Shown here: one piece after another, positions 1 to 8,480 of the stretch
Numbering within the stretch: position 1 is the first letter of the stretch
Layout of the letters: the number at the start of each line of letters is the position of its first letter
NCBI RefSeq assembly: GCF_033100095.1
Contig: NZ_CP136921.1
Location: forward strand, 1,024,501 to 1,088,500
Length of the DNA: 64,000 nucleotides
Reading direction: 5' to 3'
Origin: Diaphorobacter limosus
GTDB lineage: Bacteria > Pseudomonadota > Gammaproteobacteria > Burkholderiales > Burkholderiaceae_C
The notes under the pieces: generated by a model
Seen by the model: the letters and a program-made list of their open reading frames with translations, nothing else
What the model was told of the DNA's origin: nothing
The model's database searches: none
Program-made: the position numbers and the translations under genes

Positions 1-1
1 C

Positions 2-1345
2 ACCGCCCTGCGCCAGGGCCTGACACAGCGCAACTACGGCCAGTCCGTGCGCCTGGAGGTGTCGGCGAGCTGCACACGCTTTCTGTCCGACTTTCTGCAG
101 GCCCAGTTCAGCCTGCCGGCGCAGGCGGTGTTTCGCGTGCATGGGCCGGTGAACCTGGTGCGCCTGGGCCAGCTCGTCGATCTGGCCGAACGCCCGTCGC
201 TGCTGTTTCCCGCCTGGCGCGCCGCCTGGCCGCAAGGGCTGGTGCAGGGCCATTCCATCCTGGCGCAATTGCGCAGCAATGATGTGCTGATGCACCACCC
301 GTTCGAGAGCTTTGATACCGTGCTCGCCTTCCTGCGCGAGGCCGTGCACGACCCCGATGTGCTGGTCATCAAGCAGACCATCTACCGCACCGGGGCCGAC
401 TCCGAACTGATGGAACTGCTGCGCGAGGCCGTGCGCCGCGGCAAGGAAGTGATGGCCGTGGTGGAGCTGAAGGCGCGCTTTGACGAGGAGGCCAACATCA
501 ACTGGGCCGAGGCACTGGAGGCCCTGGGCGCGCAGGTGGTCTACGGCGTGGTGGGCCTCAAGACCCACGCCAAGATGCTGCTGGTGACGCGCCGCGAGGG
601 CAAGGGCCTGCGCCGCTACGGGCACCTGTCGACCGGCAACTACAACCCGCGCACGGCACGCCTGTACACCGACCTGGGCCTGCTCACCAGCAACGAGGAC
701 ATCACCGCCGACATGGACGGCGTCTTCAGCCACCTGGCGAGCCAGAACCGCCCGCCCAAACTGCGCCAGCTCATGCTCGCGCCCTTCTACCTGCAGCAGC
801 GCATGCTGGAGAAGATTGCGCAGGTGGGCGAGGCGGCGCAGGCCGGGCAGTACGCGCGCATCGTCGTCAAGATGAATGCGCTCACCGATGAGGCGCTGAT
901 ACACGCCCTGATACGCGCCGGCCAGCAGGGGGCGCAGATCGACCTCATCGTGCGCGGCGCCTGCATGCTGCCGGCGCAGCTGCCGGGGCTGACCGACAAC
1001 ATCCGCGTGCGCTCCATCATCGGGCGCTTTCTCGAGCACACGCGGGTCTTCTACTTCGCCGCGGGCGAGCAGGAGAACCTCTACCTCTCCAGCGCCGACT
1101 GGATGAACCGCAACATGCTGCGCCGCGTGGAGCTGGCCTGGCCGGTGCACGACAGGGCGCTGCGCCAGCGCATCATCGACGAATGCCTGGTGGCCTACCT
1201 GCACGACGAGCGCAACGCCTGGACCCAGCGGAGCGACGGCAGCTACGCCCCGCCACCGCGCCCCAGTGTCGGCAACGGCGCGCAAACCGCCCTCATGAGC
1301 CGCTACGGCGGCGGCGCGTTGGCCAAACGCAAGAAACGCAAGTGA
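2..1345 (+). CDS. ppk1: Polyphosphate kinase (C-terminal part, 5' end outside window)
   Basis: Makes polyphosphate reversibly from ATP through a phosphohistidine. The reading frame is open from base 2, so only the last 447 codons are present of a family usually about 690 residues long. The visible part covers the two C-terminal phospholipase-D-like domains; the segment with GLKTHAKMLLVTRR carries the expected His, and YRTGADSELM lies just before it. It ends in a basic tail (KRKKRK). sixA follows 7 bp downstream in the same direction, and ppx and the pst-pho genes come next, so this is a phosphate-metabolism neighbourhood. Confidence 0.95.
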   Translation, partial: TALRQGLTQRNYGQSVRLEVSASCTRFLSDFLQAQFSLPAQAVFRVHGPVNLVRLGQLVDLAERPSLLFPAWRAAWPQGLVQGHSILAQLRSNDVLMHHPFESFDTVLAFLREAVHDPDVLVIKQTIYRTGADSELMELLREAVRRGKEVMAVVELKARFDEEANINWAEALEALGAQVVYGVVGLKTHAKMLLVTRREGKGLRRYGHLSTGNYNPRTARLYTDLGLLTSNEDITADMDGVFSHLASQNRPPKLRQLMLAPFYLQQRMLEKIAQVGEAAQAGQYARIVVKMNALTDEALIHALIRAGQQGAQIDLIVRGACMLPAQLPGLTDNIRVRSIIGRFLEHTRVFYFAAGEQENLYLSSADWMNRNMLRRVELAWPVHDRALRQRIIDECLVAYLHDERNAWTQRSDGSYAPPPRPSVGNGAQTALMSRYGGGALAKRKKRK

Positions 1346-1352
1346 TTCCAGG

Positions 1353-1817
1353 ATGATGGACCTGATTCTGTGGCGCCACGCCGAGGCCCATGAGGGCCAG
1401 GAGGGCGAAGACGACCTGCTGCGCCGCCTGACGCCGCGCGGCGAGAAGCAGGCCGCGCGCATGGCCGTCTGGCTCGACCGCAACCTGCCCGAGGGCCTGC
1501 GCGTGCTCGCCAGCCCGGCGCGGCGCGCCGAGCAGACCGCCCAGGCGCTGGGGCGCAAATTCAAGCTGCGCGCCGAACTGCTGCCCCAGGCCACGCCCGC
1601 GGATCTGCTGGAGCTCGCCCGCTGGCCCCAGGGGCGCGGCGCCGTACTGATGGTGGGCCACCAGCCCGTGCTGGGGCAAACGGCGGCCCAGCTGCTGGAC
1701 ATGCCGGGCGCGGATTGCGCGATACGCAAGGGAGCGGTGTGGTGGCTACGCCAGCGCCAGCGCCAGGGCGAAAGCCAGACCGTGTTGCTGGCGGCCATGT
1801 CGCCCGATCTTTTGTAA
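1353..1817 (+). CDS. sixA: Phosphohistidine phosphatase SixA
   Basis: Histidine phosphatase family protein of 154 residues, the usual SixA length. The catalytic RH motif is at the N-terminus (LWRHAEA, His9), and the second conserved His is in MVGHQPVLG. SixA removes phosphate from histidines of phosphorelay or PTS proteins in the cytoplasm. It starts 7 bp after ppk1 and is probably cotranscribed with it. The substrate in this organism cannot be told from the sequence. Confidence 0.9.
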   Translation: MMDLILWRHAEAHEGQEGEDDLLRRLTPRGEKQAARMAVWLDRNLPEGLRVLASPARRAEQTAQALGRKFKLRAELLPQATPADLLELARWPQGRGAVLMVGHQPVLGQTAAQLLDMPGADCAIRKGAVWWLRQRQRQGESQTVLLAAMSPDLL

Positions 1818-1857
1818 CAGCGGGCGGGCCAGCCGCAGGGCCATTCACTATTGAATT

Positions 1858-1901
1858 TGTAGCTGCGGGCGTTTTATATACAAGCGATAACGGCCAAAAC
1901 C
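1858..1901 (+). repeat. Dispersed ~45-bp repeat, copy 1
   Basis: Begins with TAGCTGCGGGCG and ends at an A-rich GGCCAAAAC. It matches the dispersed family seen nine more times here (core ATAGCTGCTTGCGCTT, a short variable loop, AAGCGCTAGAGGC, then an A/T run). It lies between sixA and ppx. A MITE-like element starts directly at its A-rich end. Confidence 0.6.
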
Positions 1902-2052
1902 CCTGACTATGCACATATCGCAGAGGCCCCTCACCCCTCCCTCTCCCCAAAGGGGCGAGGGCGACCGGTTGCGCCGGCTTTACTCCCTCTCCCTCTGGGA
2001 GAGGGTTGGGGTGAGGGCTCGCGGCACAGTCTGAGGTATATGCCTAATCAGG
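1902..2052. mobile_element. 151-bp MITE-like element with IS1595-like ends
   Basis: The left end CCTGACTATGCACATA and the right end ATATGCCTAATCAGG form imperfect terminal inverted repeats. The right end matches the right end of the IS1595-family element at 19122-19145 at 21 of 24 bases. Flanking 8-mers are CCAAAACC (1894-1901) and CCAAAATC (2053-2060), a 7/8 match to the 8-bp target duplication made by that family. The interior has no ORF of its own. It holds inverted CCCTCTCC / GGGTGAGGG blocks that also occur at 7656-7762 and 31858-31895. The right edge touches the ppx stop codon. Mobilisation by the IS1595-type transposase is an inference. Confidence 0.6.
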
Positions 2053-2058
2053 CCAAAA

Positions 2059-3534
2059 TCACTCAAAAATTTCCAGCACCCAGGGCGTGCGCTGCCAGTC
2101 CAGGCCTTCCTCGCGCAGCAGGTGGGCCGACTGCGGGTAACGCTCGGCCCAGCCGGCGGGCAGCCACAGGCTCAGGCGCTGGCCCTGCTGCTGCAGGCGC
2201 AGGCCCTGCAGGTCGGGGTCGCGCCGCGCGTGGCACAGGGCCACGGCCAGGCGCAGGCAGGCCAGTTGCAGCGCCAGCCCGGGGCGATCCCAGTCGAGGT
2301 CGAGCTTGCGCAGCTTGCCCCGGTGGGCGCGCAGCAGCTGGCCCAGGCGCTGCAGCTCGGGCTGGGCAAAGCCGGCGGCGTCGGTGTGCTCCAGGATGTA
2401 GGCGCCGTGGCGGTGGTAGCCGCTGTGGGCGATGCGCTGGCCGATCTCATGCAGCTGCGCGGCCCAGCCCAGCTCGCGCGCGGCGTCGTCGCCGGCCTGG
2501 GGCGTGGCCTGGGCAAACAGGGTGCCGGCCGCCCGCGCCACGCGCTCGGCCTGGGCGCCATCGACAGCAAAGCGCTGTGCCAGGCCGGCCACGGTGGCGC
2601 TGCGCTTATCAGTGCCGGGTGAAGATCTGTCGATCAGGTCGTACAGCGCACCCTGGCGCAGGGCCCCCTGGGCGACATGCAGGCGGTCGATCTGCAGCAG
2701 GTCGAACAGCGCGCGCAACACGCTCAGGCCGCCGCCGATGACGGGGCGGCGGTCGTCCTTGAGGCCGGACAGCTCCACGCGGCTGGTGTGGCCCGCGCGC
2801 AGCAGCTGCTGCAGCAGCCAGTCCAGGCCCTGGCGGTAGATCACGCCGCTCTCATGCCCGCAGGCGGCCAGGATCTCGGCCACCGCGCCCACCGTGCCCG
2901 ACGATCCGTAGGCCCGCTCCCAGCGCTCGGGCCGGTACACGGCCAGGGCCTCGTCGAGCATGGCCTGGGCGGCGGTCTCCGCCTGGCGGAAGGCAGCGGC
3001 CGTCAGCTGGCCATCGGCAAAGAACTGTTTGGACCAGGACACGCTGCCGACGCGAAACGAGGCCACCTCGTGCGCCTGGTACTGCCGGCCCAGGATGAGC
3101 TCGGTGGAGCGCCCGCCAATGTCCACCACCAGGCGGCGCTCGTCGGACTGGGGCAGCAGGTGCGACACACCCTGGTAGATCAGGCGCGCCTCTTCGGGGC
3201 CCGAGACGACCTCGATGGCATGGCCCAGGATGGCGTTGCCGCGCTCCAAAAAAACGTCCCGGTTCTTCGCCTCGCGCAGGGTTTGCGTGGCCACGGCGCG
3301 CACCTGCCGGGGGGCAAAGTCGGCCAGGCGCTCGGCAAAGCGTGCCAGGCAGTCCCAGCCGCGCTGCATGGCGGCCTGGCTCAGATTGCGTTCCTCGTCC
3401 AGGCCGCCGCCCTGGCGCACGGTTTCCTTGAGGTATTCGACGCGCTGGATATGGCCATGCTCGTAGCGGCCAATTTCCAGGCGAAAGCTGTTGGACCCCA
3501 GGTCCACGGCGGCGAGCAATGTTCCGTCTTGCAT
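2059..3534 (-). CDS. ppx: Exopolyphosphatase / GppA-type phosphatase
   Basis: Releases phosphate from the ends of polyphosphate, opposing ppk1. The 491-residue protein has the actin-like Ppx/GppA fold. The first phosphate loop is AVDLGSNSFRLEIG near residue 10. The second is DIGGRSTELILG, with Arg where many relatives have Gly. A C-terminal HD-like helical part follows. I start it at the ATG at 3534 (MQDGTLLAAVDLG); an upstream in-frame start at 3582 would add 16 unrelated residues. A Pho box pointing at this gene lies 78 bp upstream, so it is probably induced by phosphate starvation. Confidence 0.93.
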   Translation of the reverse strand: MQDGTLLAAVDLGSNSFRLEIGRYEHGHIQRVEYLKETVRQGGGLDEERNLSQAAMQRGWDCLARFAERLADFAPRQVRAVATQTLREAKNRDVFLERGNAILGHAIEVVSGPEEARLIYQGVSHLLPQSDERRLVVDIGGRSTELILGRQYQAHEVASFRVGSVSWSKQFFADGQLTAAAFRQAETAAQAMLDEALAVYRPERWERAYGSSGTVGAVAEILAACGHESGVIYRQGLDWLLQQLLRAGHTSRVELSGLKDDRRPVIGGGLSVLRALFDLLQIDRLHVAQGALRQGALYDLIDRSSPGTDKRSATVAGLAQRFAVDGAQAERVARAAGTLFAQATPQAGDDAARELGWAAQLHEIGQRIAHSGYHRHGAYILEHTDAAGFAQPELQRLGQLLRAHRGKLRKLDLDWDRPGLALQLACLRLAVALCHARRDPDLQGLRLQQQGQRLSLWLPAGWAERYPQSAHLLREEGLDWQRTPWVLEIFE

Positions 3535-3595
3535 ACGAGGGGGGGAGGCAAACAAAGCGGCGCAGCATAGCACCGGGGTCAATGGTCAACCGCGC

Positions 3596-3630
3596 AGCCT
3601 ACGAAGCCTGCATGACAGTGCCGTGACAGC
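3596..3630 (-). promoter_or_regulatory. Pho box and -10 for ppx
   Basis: On the minus strand the sequence reads CTGTCAC-GGCA-CTGTCAT, two 7-bp direct repeats 11 bp apart. This matches the PhoB consensus CTGTCAT with a 4-bp spacer. A possible -10, TAGGCT, lies 10 bp further on. Binding by the PhoB encoded at 8477 is inferred. Confidence 0.7.
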
Positions 3631-3670
3631 GCGCAGTCGGCGGCTTGCCACCAGCTTCCGGGCCGCCCAT

Positions 3671-3704
3671 ATGTCACAGCGCTGTCACAAAGCATGCCTA
3701 CATT
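3671..3704 (+). promoter_or_regulatory. Pho box and -10 for pstSCAB
   Basis: ATGTCAC-AGCG-CTGTCAC is a pair of 7-bp direct repeats with 11-bp periodicity. TACATT follows 10 bp downstream as a -10, which is the standard layout of a PhoB-activated promoter lacking a -35. The pstS start is 52 bp further on. It faces away from the ppx Pho box; the two sites are 41 bp apart. Confidence 0.8.
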
Positions 3705-3741
3705 GCGCTGCATCCCTTTCAACAACCTTCAAAGGTTTTTC

Positions 3742-4782
3742 ATGAAGCTGTGTGTGTTACGTGTTCTGGTGGCGGGCCTGGTGTCTGCCGCCGCCCTGCC
3801 CCAAGCCCTGGCCCAGAGCGAGGCCACCGGCGCGGGCGCGAGCTTTCCGGCGCCGCTGTACGCCAAATGGGCCGCCGACTACCACAAGGCCACGGGCGTG
3901 AAGATCAACTACCAGTCCGTCGGCTCGGGCGCGGGCCTGCGCCAGATCGAGGCCAAGACGGTGGACTTTGGCGCCTCGGACGCGCCGCTCAAGGACGAAG
4001 ACCTGGCCAAAAAGGGCCTGGTGCAGTTCCCCACCGTGATCGGTGGCGTGGTGCCGGTGGTCAACATCAAGGGCATTGCCCCGGGCCAGCTGAAATTGAG
4101 CGGCGCCGTGCTGGGCGACATCTACCTGGGCAAGGTCACCCAGTGGAACGACGCCGCCATCGCCGCGCTGAACCCCGGCGTGGCGCTGCCGGATGCAGCC
4201 ATCGCCCCGGTGCGCCGCGCCGACGGCTCGGGCACCAGCTTCATCTTCACCAACTACCTCTCCAAGGTGAACGCCGAGTGGAAGGCCAAGGTGGGCGAAG
4301 GCACGGCGGTGAACTGGCCCATCGGCGCCGGCGGCAAGGGCAACGAGGGCGTGGCCGCCTTCGTCGGCCGCCTGCCCAACTCCATCGGCTACGTGGAGTA
4401 CGCCTATGTGAAGCAAAACAAAATGAACTACGTGCAGCTGCAAAACGCCGATGGCGCCTTTGTGACGCCTGACGACGACAGCTTCAAGGCCGCGGCCGCC
4501 GGTGCCGACTGGAGCAAGAGCTTCTACCAGATCCTGACCAACCAACCCGGCAAGGCCGCCTGGCCGCTGACCGGCGCCACCTTCATCCTGATGCACAAGG
4601 CGCAGGACAAGCCGCAGCAGGCCGCAGCCACACTCAAGTTCTTTGAATGGGCCTACAAGAGCGGCGACAAGCAGGCCGGCGAACTGGACTACGTGCCCAT
4701 GCCCGAGGCCGTCAAAGGCCAGATCGCCAAATCCTGGGGCCAGATCGTGGACGGCGCGGGCAAGGCGGTGGCACTGAAATAA
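3742..4782 (+). CDS. pstS: Phosphate ABC transporter, periplasmic binding protein
   Basis: Binds phosphate in the periplasm and delivers it to PstCA. The 346-residue protein has a Sec signal peptide with likely cleavage after ALA at residue 24 (PQALA-QSEA). PstS motifs follow: [33 protein letters not shown] and [15 protein letters not shown]. The ATG at 3742 is chosen because the signal peptide starts there and AAAGG lies upstream; an earlier ATG at 3694 overlaps the promoter. First gene of the Pho-controlled operon. Confidence 0.96.
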   Translation: MKLCVLRVLVAGLVSAAALPQALAQSEATGAGASFPAPLYAKWAADYHKATGVKINYQSVGSGAGLRQIEAKTVDFGASDAPLKDEDLAKKGLVQFPTVIGGVVPVVNIKGIAPGQLKLSGAVLGDIYLGKVTQWNDAAIAALNPGVALPDAAIAPVRRADGSGTSFIFTNYLSKVNAEWKAKVGEGTAVNWPIGAGGKGNEGVAAFVGRLPNSIGYVEYAYVKQNKMNYVQLQNADGAFVTPDDDSFKAAAAGADWSKSFYQILTNQPGKAAWPLTGATFILMHKAQDKPQQAAATLKFFEWAYKSGDKQAGELDYVPMPEAVKGQIAKSWGQIVDGAGKAVALK

Positions 4783-4798
4783 TCTGCGGCTTTTCACT

Positions 4799-4819
4799 CC
4801 TTCCCCCTCTGGGGGTGGG
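4799..4819 (+). other. Stem-loop between pstS and pstC
   Basis: CCCCC-TCT-GGGGG with flanking pairs forms a short, very G/C-rich hairpin in the 54-bp gap between pstS and pstC. It has no T tract, so it is not a normal terminator. It might stabilise the pstS message, which is usually needed in excess over the permease; that role is inference. Confidence 0.3.
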
Positions 4820-4836
4820 AGAAAAAACGCCGCACC

Positions 4837-5877
4837 ATGCAACACAAAGGCCACCCCGTGTCCACCTCCTTGACTTCTCCCGCCGCGCCGCTGGCGCAGC
4901 CGGGCAGCGGCCAGTCGCGCCCGCCGGCGCGCCGCCCCTGGTTTTCCGCCAGTTGGGCCGACCGGCTGTTCGCCGCGCTCGCGCGCGGCGCCGCCCTTCT
5001 GACCCTGGCGCTGCTGCTGGGCGTGCTGGTGTCGCTGGTCATTGGTGCCTGGCCCGCCATCGCGCAGTACGGCCTGGGTTTCCTGACCAGCACGGCCTGG
5101 GACCCGGTACAGAACGAGTACGGCGGCCTGGTCATGGTCTACGGCACGCTGGCCACCTCGCTCATCGCCCTGCTCATCGCGGTGCCGGTGAGCTTTGGCA
5201 TTGCGCTGTTCCTCACCGAACTCTCGCCCACCTGGCTCAAGCGCCCGCTGGGCACGGCCATCGAGCTACTGGCCGCCGTGCCCTCCATCGTCTACGGCAT
5301 GTGGGGGCTGATGGTGTTCGGCCCCATCCTCGCCACCTGGGTGCAGCAGCCGCTGCAGGCTCTCTTCAAGGGCGTGCCGGTGCTGGGCGCGCTGGTGGCT
5401 GGCCCGCCGGTGGGCATTGGCATTCTGGCGGCCGGCATCATCCTGGCCATCATGATCATTCCCTTCATCGCCTCGGTGATGCGCGATGTGTTTGAAGTGA
5501 CTCCGCCACTGCTCAAGGAGTCGGCCTACGGCCTGGGCGCCACCACCTGGGAGGTGATGTGGAAGGTGGTTCTGCCCTACACCAAGTCCGGCGTGCTCGG
5601 CGGCGTGATGCTGGGCCTGGGCCGCGCTTTAGGCGAAACCATGGCGGTGACCTTTGTCATCGGCAACATGAACCAGCTCAACTCCCTCTCGGTGTTCGAG
5701 GCCGCCAACAGCATCACCTCGGCCCTGGCCAACGAATTCGCCGAGGCCGGCGAGGGCCTGCACCAGGCGTCGCTCATCTACCTGGGGCTGGTGCTGTTCT
5801 TCATCACCTTTGTGGTGCTATCGCTGTCCAAACTGCTGCTATCGCGCCTGCAAAAAGGCGAAGGGGCACGCGCATGA
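4837..5877 (+). CDS. pstC: Phosphate ABC transporter permease PstC
   Basis: Inner-membrane permease half of the Pst phosphate importer. The 346-residue protein has about six membrane helices and the ABC-permease EAA-type loop [21 protein letters not shown] near residue 230. The N-terminal ~45 residues are Pro/Ala-rich and cytoplasmic. A GTG at 4858 is an alternative start giving 339 residues. The stop overlaps the pstA start (ATGA at 5874-5877), which indicates translational coupling. Confidence 0.95.
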   Translation: MQHKGHPVSTSLTSPAAPLAQPGSGQSRPPARRPWFSASWADRLFAALARGAALLTLALLLGVLVSLVIGAWPAIAQYGLGFLTSTAWDPVQNEYGGLVMVYGTLATSLIALLIAVPVSFGIALFLTELSPTWLKRPLGTAIELLAAVPSIVYGMWGLMVFGPILATWVQQPLQALFKGVPVLGALVAGPPVGIGILAAGIILAIMIIPFIASVMRDVFEVTPPLLKESAYGLGATTWEVMWKVVLPYTKSGVLGGVMLGLGRALGETMAVTFVIGNMNQLNSLSVFEAANSITSALANEFAEAGEGLHQASLIYLGLVLFFITFVVLSLSKLLLSRLQKGEGARA

Positions 5878-6755
5878 GCACGTCACAAAAGCTCCTTTCT
5901 GCCGCCACCCTGGCGCAGACCCGCCAGGCCCGCTTTGCCGCACGCAAGCGCCTGAACCAGGTGGCACTGGCGCTCTCGCTCGCCGCCATGGCCTTTGGCG
6001 TGTTCTGGCTGGTGTGGATTTTGTGGGAGACGCTGCGCCTGGGCCTGTCGGGCCTGTCGCTCTCGCTCTTCACCGAGATGACGCCGCCGCCCAACGAAGC
6101 CGGCGGCCTGGCCAACGCGCTGTTCGGCTCGGGCGTGATGGTGCTGCTGGCCACCTTTGTCGGCACGCCCATAGGCATTCTGGCGGGGGTCTACCTGGCC
6201 GAATACGGGCGCCAGGGTGCGCTTGCGGGCTGCACCCGTTTCGTCAACGACATCCTGCTGTCGGCGCCCTCCATCGTCATCGGCCTGTTCGTCTACACCG
6301 TGGTGGTGGCGCGTTTCAAGAGCTTTTCGGGCTGGGCCGGGATGCTGGCGCTGGCGCTGATCGTCATCCCCGTGGTCATCCGCACGACCGAGAACATGCT
6401 GCTGCTGGTGCCTGCCAGCCTGCGCGAAGCGGCCTACGCCCTGGGCACGCCGAAGTGGAAGGTGATTACGCTGGTCACGCTGCGCGCCGCGCGCGCGGGT
6501 GTGATTACCGGCGTGCTGCTGGCCGTGGCGCGCATTGCGGGCGAGACGGCGCCGCTTTTGTTCACGGCGCTCAACAACCAGTTCTGGAACGCTGACCTGA
6601 GTAAGCCCATGGCCAGCCTGCCGGTCACCATTTTCAAATTTGCCATGAGCCCGTACGAGAACTGGCAGCAGCTCGCCTGGGCGGCCGTCTTCCTCATCAC
6701 CGTGGCGGTGCTGGGCCTGAACATCCTGGCGCGCGTGCTGACGCGCCAAAAATAA
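5874..6755 (+). CDS. pstA: Phosphate ABC transporter permease PstA
   Basis: Second permease subunit of the Pst importer, 293 residues with about six membrane helices. It contains the EAA-type loop [20 protein letters not shown] and the conserved [10 protein letters not shown] segment. The start is the ATG overlapping the pstC stop; the open frame upstream of this in pstC is a shadow. pstB follows after 12 bp with a GGAAC ribosome-binding site. Confidence 0.95.
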   Translation: MSTSQKLLSAATLAQTRQARFAARKRLNQVALALSLAAMAFGVFWLVWILWETLRLGLSGLSLSLFTEMTPPPNEAGGLANALFGSGVMVLLATFVGTPIGILAGVYLAEYGRQGALAGCTRFVNDILLSAPSIVIGLFVYTVVVARFKSFSGWAGMLALALIVIPVVIRTTENMLLLVPASLREAAYALGTPKWKVITLVTLRAARAGVITGVLLAVARIAGETAPLLFTALNNQFWNADLSKPMASLPVTIFKFAMSPYENWQQLAWAAVFLITVAVLGLNILARVLTRQK

Positions 6756-6767
6756 GGAACAACCAAC

Positions 6768-7553
6768 ATGTCCACCGCTCCCCGCCCCTCCCAGCCGCCG
6801 CGTGCCAAGCTCGCCGTGCGCGACCTGAACTTCTACTACGGCAAGTTCCACGCGCTCAAGGGCATCAACCTCGACATTCCCGAGAACAAGGTCACGGCCT
6901 TCATCGGCCCCTCGGGCTGCGGCAAATCGACGCTCTTGCGCACCTTCAACCGCATGTTCGAGCTCTACCCCGAGCAGCGCGCCCAGGGGCAGATCCTGCT
7001 GGACGGCGAAGACCTGCTGACCAGTCGCCAGGACGTGGCGCTGATCCGTGCCAAGGTCGGCATGGTGTTCCAGAAGCCCACGCCGTTTCCGATGTCGATC
7101 TACGACAACATCGCCTTTGGCGTGAAGCTGTTCGAGAGCCTGAACGCCACCGACATGGACGAGCGCGTGGAATGGGCGCTGCGCAAGGCCGCGCTGTGGA
7201 CCGAGGTCAAGGACAAGCTGCACCAGAGCGGCGCGGGCCTCTCGGGCGGTCAGCAGCAGCGCCTGTGCATTGCGCGCGGCATCGCGGTGCTGCCCGAGGT
7301 GCTGCTCTTGGATGAACCCTGCTCGGCGCTGGACCCCATCTCCACCGCAAAAATCGAGGAACTGATTGCCGAGCTGAAGAACGACTACACCGTCGTCATC
7401 GTCACGCACAACATGCAGCAGGCGGCGCGCTGCAGCGACTACACGGCCTATATGTACCTGGGCGACCTGATGGAGTTCGGCGCCACCGAGCAGATGTTCT
7501 TCAAACCCCAGCGCAAGGAGACCGAGGATTACATCACTGGGAGGTTCGGATGA
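6768..7553 (+). CDS. pstB: Phosphate ABC transporter ATPase
   Basis: Energises phosphate import, 261 residues. Walker A is GPSGCGKST, the signature is LSGGQQQR and Walker B is [12 protein letters not shown], followed by a switch His in VIVTHNM. The protein ends EDYITGRFG, normal for the family. A second out-of-frame copy of the last eight codons, with different synonymous bases, lies 92 bp downstream (7622-7645). The 3' end of this gene has therefore been rebuilt by an insertion or duplication. Confidence 0.96.
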   Translation: MSTAPRPSQPPRAKLAVRDLNFYYGKFHALKGINLDIPENKVTAFIGPSGCGKSTLLRTFNRMFELYPEQRAQGQILLDGEDLLTSRQDVALIRAKVGMVFQKPTPFPMSIYDNIAFGVKLFESLNATDMDERVEWALRKAALWTEVKDKLHQSGAGLSGGQQQRLCIARGIAVLPEVLLLDEPCSALDPISTAKIEELIAELKNDYTVVIVTHNMQQAARCSDYTAYMYLGDLMEFGATEQMFFKPQRKETEDYITGRFG

Positions 7554-7645
7554 ACCGAGCAGTGATGCAACGGCGGAGGCTCACTTCGCGCAGCGAAGTT
7601 AAGCGCAGCGGCCGTAACCATTACATCACCGGCCGCTTCGGCTGA
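7554..7645 (+). other. 92-bp insert ending in a relic copy of the pstB 3' end
   Basis: Bases 7622-7645 encode YITGRFG plus stop, the same tail as pstB at 7530-7553, with 20 of 24 bases identical; differences are mostly at third positions. Between the two copies is a 68-bp segment with the small palindrome CTTCGCGCAGCGAAG. The offset of 92 is not a multiple of three, so the second copy is not translated with pstB. The second copy has the G/C third positions of the host, so it looks like the original end, with the insert carrying its own version. Confidence 0.6.
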
Positions 7646-7655
7646 TTTTTTCTTT

Positions 7656-7762
7656 CCCTCGCCCCCTTGGGGGAGAGGGCAGGGGTGAGGGGGTAGAGCA
7701 GGCACGGCGCCTGCCACCGAATCGCCCTCACCCCCACCCTCTCCCGCCAGCGGGAGAGGGAG
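7656..7762. repeat. Large inverted repeat of CTCACCC / GGGTGAG blocks between pstB and phoU
   Basis: The left arm (7656-7691) ends AGGGGTGAGGG and the right arm (7725-7762) begins CCCTCACCCCCACC. Each arm also folds on itself (CCCTTGGGGG; CTCCCGCCAGCGGGAG). Related blocks occur inside the MITE at 1926-2017 and at 31858-31895. It could form a cruciform or an RNA hairpin that separates pstB from phoU expression. No T tract follows. Confidence 0.5.
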
Positions 7763-7778
7763 AAAAACTAGAGACACC

Positions 7779-8480
7779 ATGACAGACAAACACCTCTCCA
7801 CCCAATTCGACAGCGAACTCAACCAGGTCTCCGCCCGCGTGATGGAGCTCGGCGGCCTGGTCGAGTCGCAGATTCGCCAGGCCATCGCCGCCCTGTCGCA
7901 GTTCAGCCTGGAGGCGGCCGAGCGCGTCGAGTTCATCGAGAACCGCGTGAACCAGATGGAGGTCGAGATCGACCACGAGCTCATCACCATCATCGCCCGG
8001 CGCCAGCCCACCGCCCGCGACCTGCGCCTGTTGATGGCCTTCTCCAAGGCGACGGCGAATCTGGAGCGCATGGGCGACGAGGCCACGCGCATGGCGCGCA
8101 TGGTGCGCTCCATCATCGAGCACGGCGCGGCGCGCTCGCTGCCCAGCAGCGACCTGCGCATGGCCGCCGACCTGGCCTCGGGCCTGCTGCGCAAGGCGCT
8201 GGACGCGTTTGCGCGCCTGGACACCCGCGCGGCGCTGGCCATCCTCAAGGAAGACGACCTGATCGACCGCGAGTTCGACGGCTTCGTGCGCAAGCTCATC
8301 ACCTACATGATGGAAGATGCGCGCACCATCTCGGCCAGCCTGGACCTGCTGTTCCTGGCCAAGGCCATCGAGCGCATCGGCGACCATTCCAAGAACATTG
8401 CCGAACTCATCATCTACCTGGTCGAAGGCAAGGACGTGCGCCACCAGGCGTTGGAACACATCGAGTCGGCACTTCAATGA
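7779..8480 (+). CDS. phoU: Phosphate signalling protein PhoU
   Basis: Cytoplasmic negative regulator linking the Pst transporter to PhoR. The 233-residue protein has two three-helix PhoU repeats (about 10-105 and 115-215). The metal-binding type motifs are LERMGDEATRMARM and IERIGDHSKNIAELI. It starts with MTDKHLSTQFDSEL and its stop overlaps the phoB start (ATGA), so phoU and phoB are translationally coupled. Confidence 0.95.
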   Translation: MTDKHLSTQFDSELNQVSARVMELGGLVESQIRQAIAALSQFSLEAAERVEFIENRVNQMEVEIDHELITIIARRQPTARDLRLLMAFSKATANLERMGDEATRMARMVRSIIEHGAARSLPSSDLRMAADLASGLLRKALDAFARLDTRAALAILKEDDLIDREFDGFVRKLITYMMEDARTISASLDLLFLAKAIERIGDHSKNIAELIIYLVEGKDVRHQALEHIESALQ

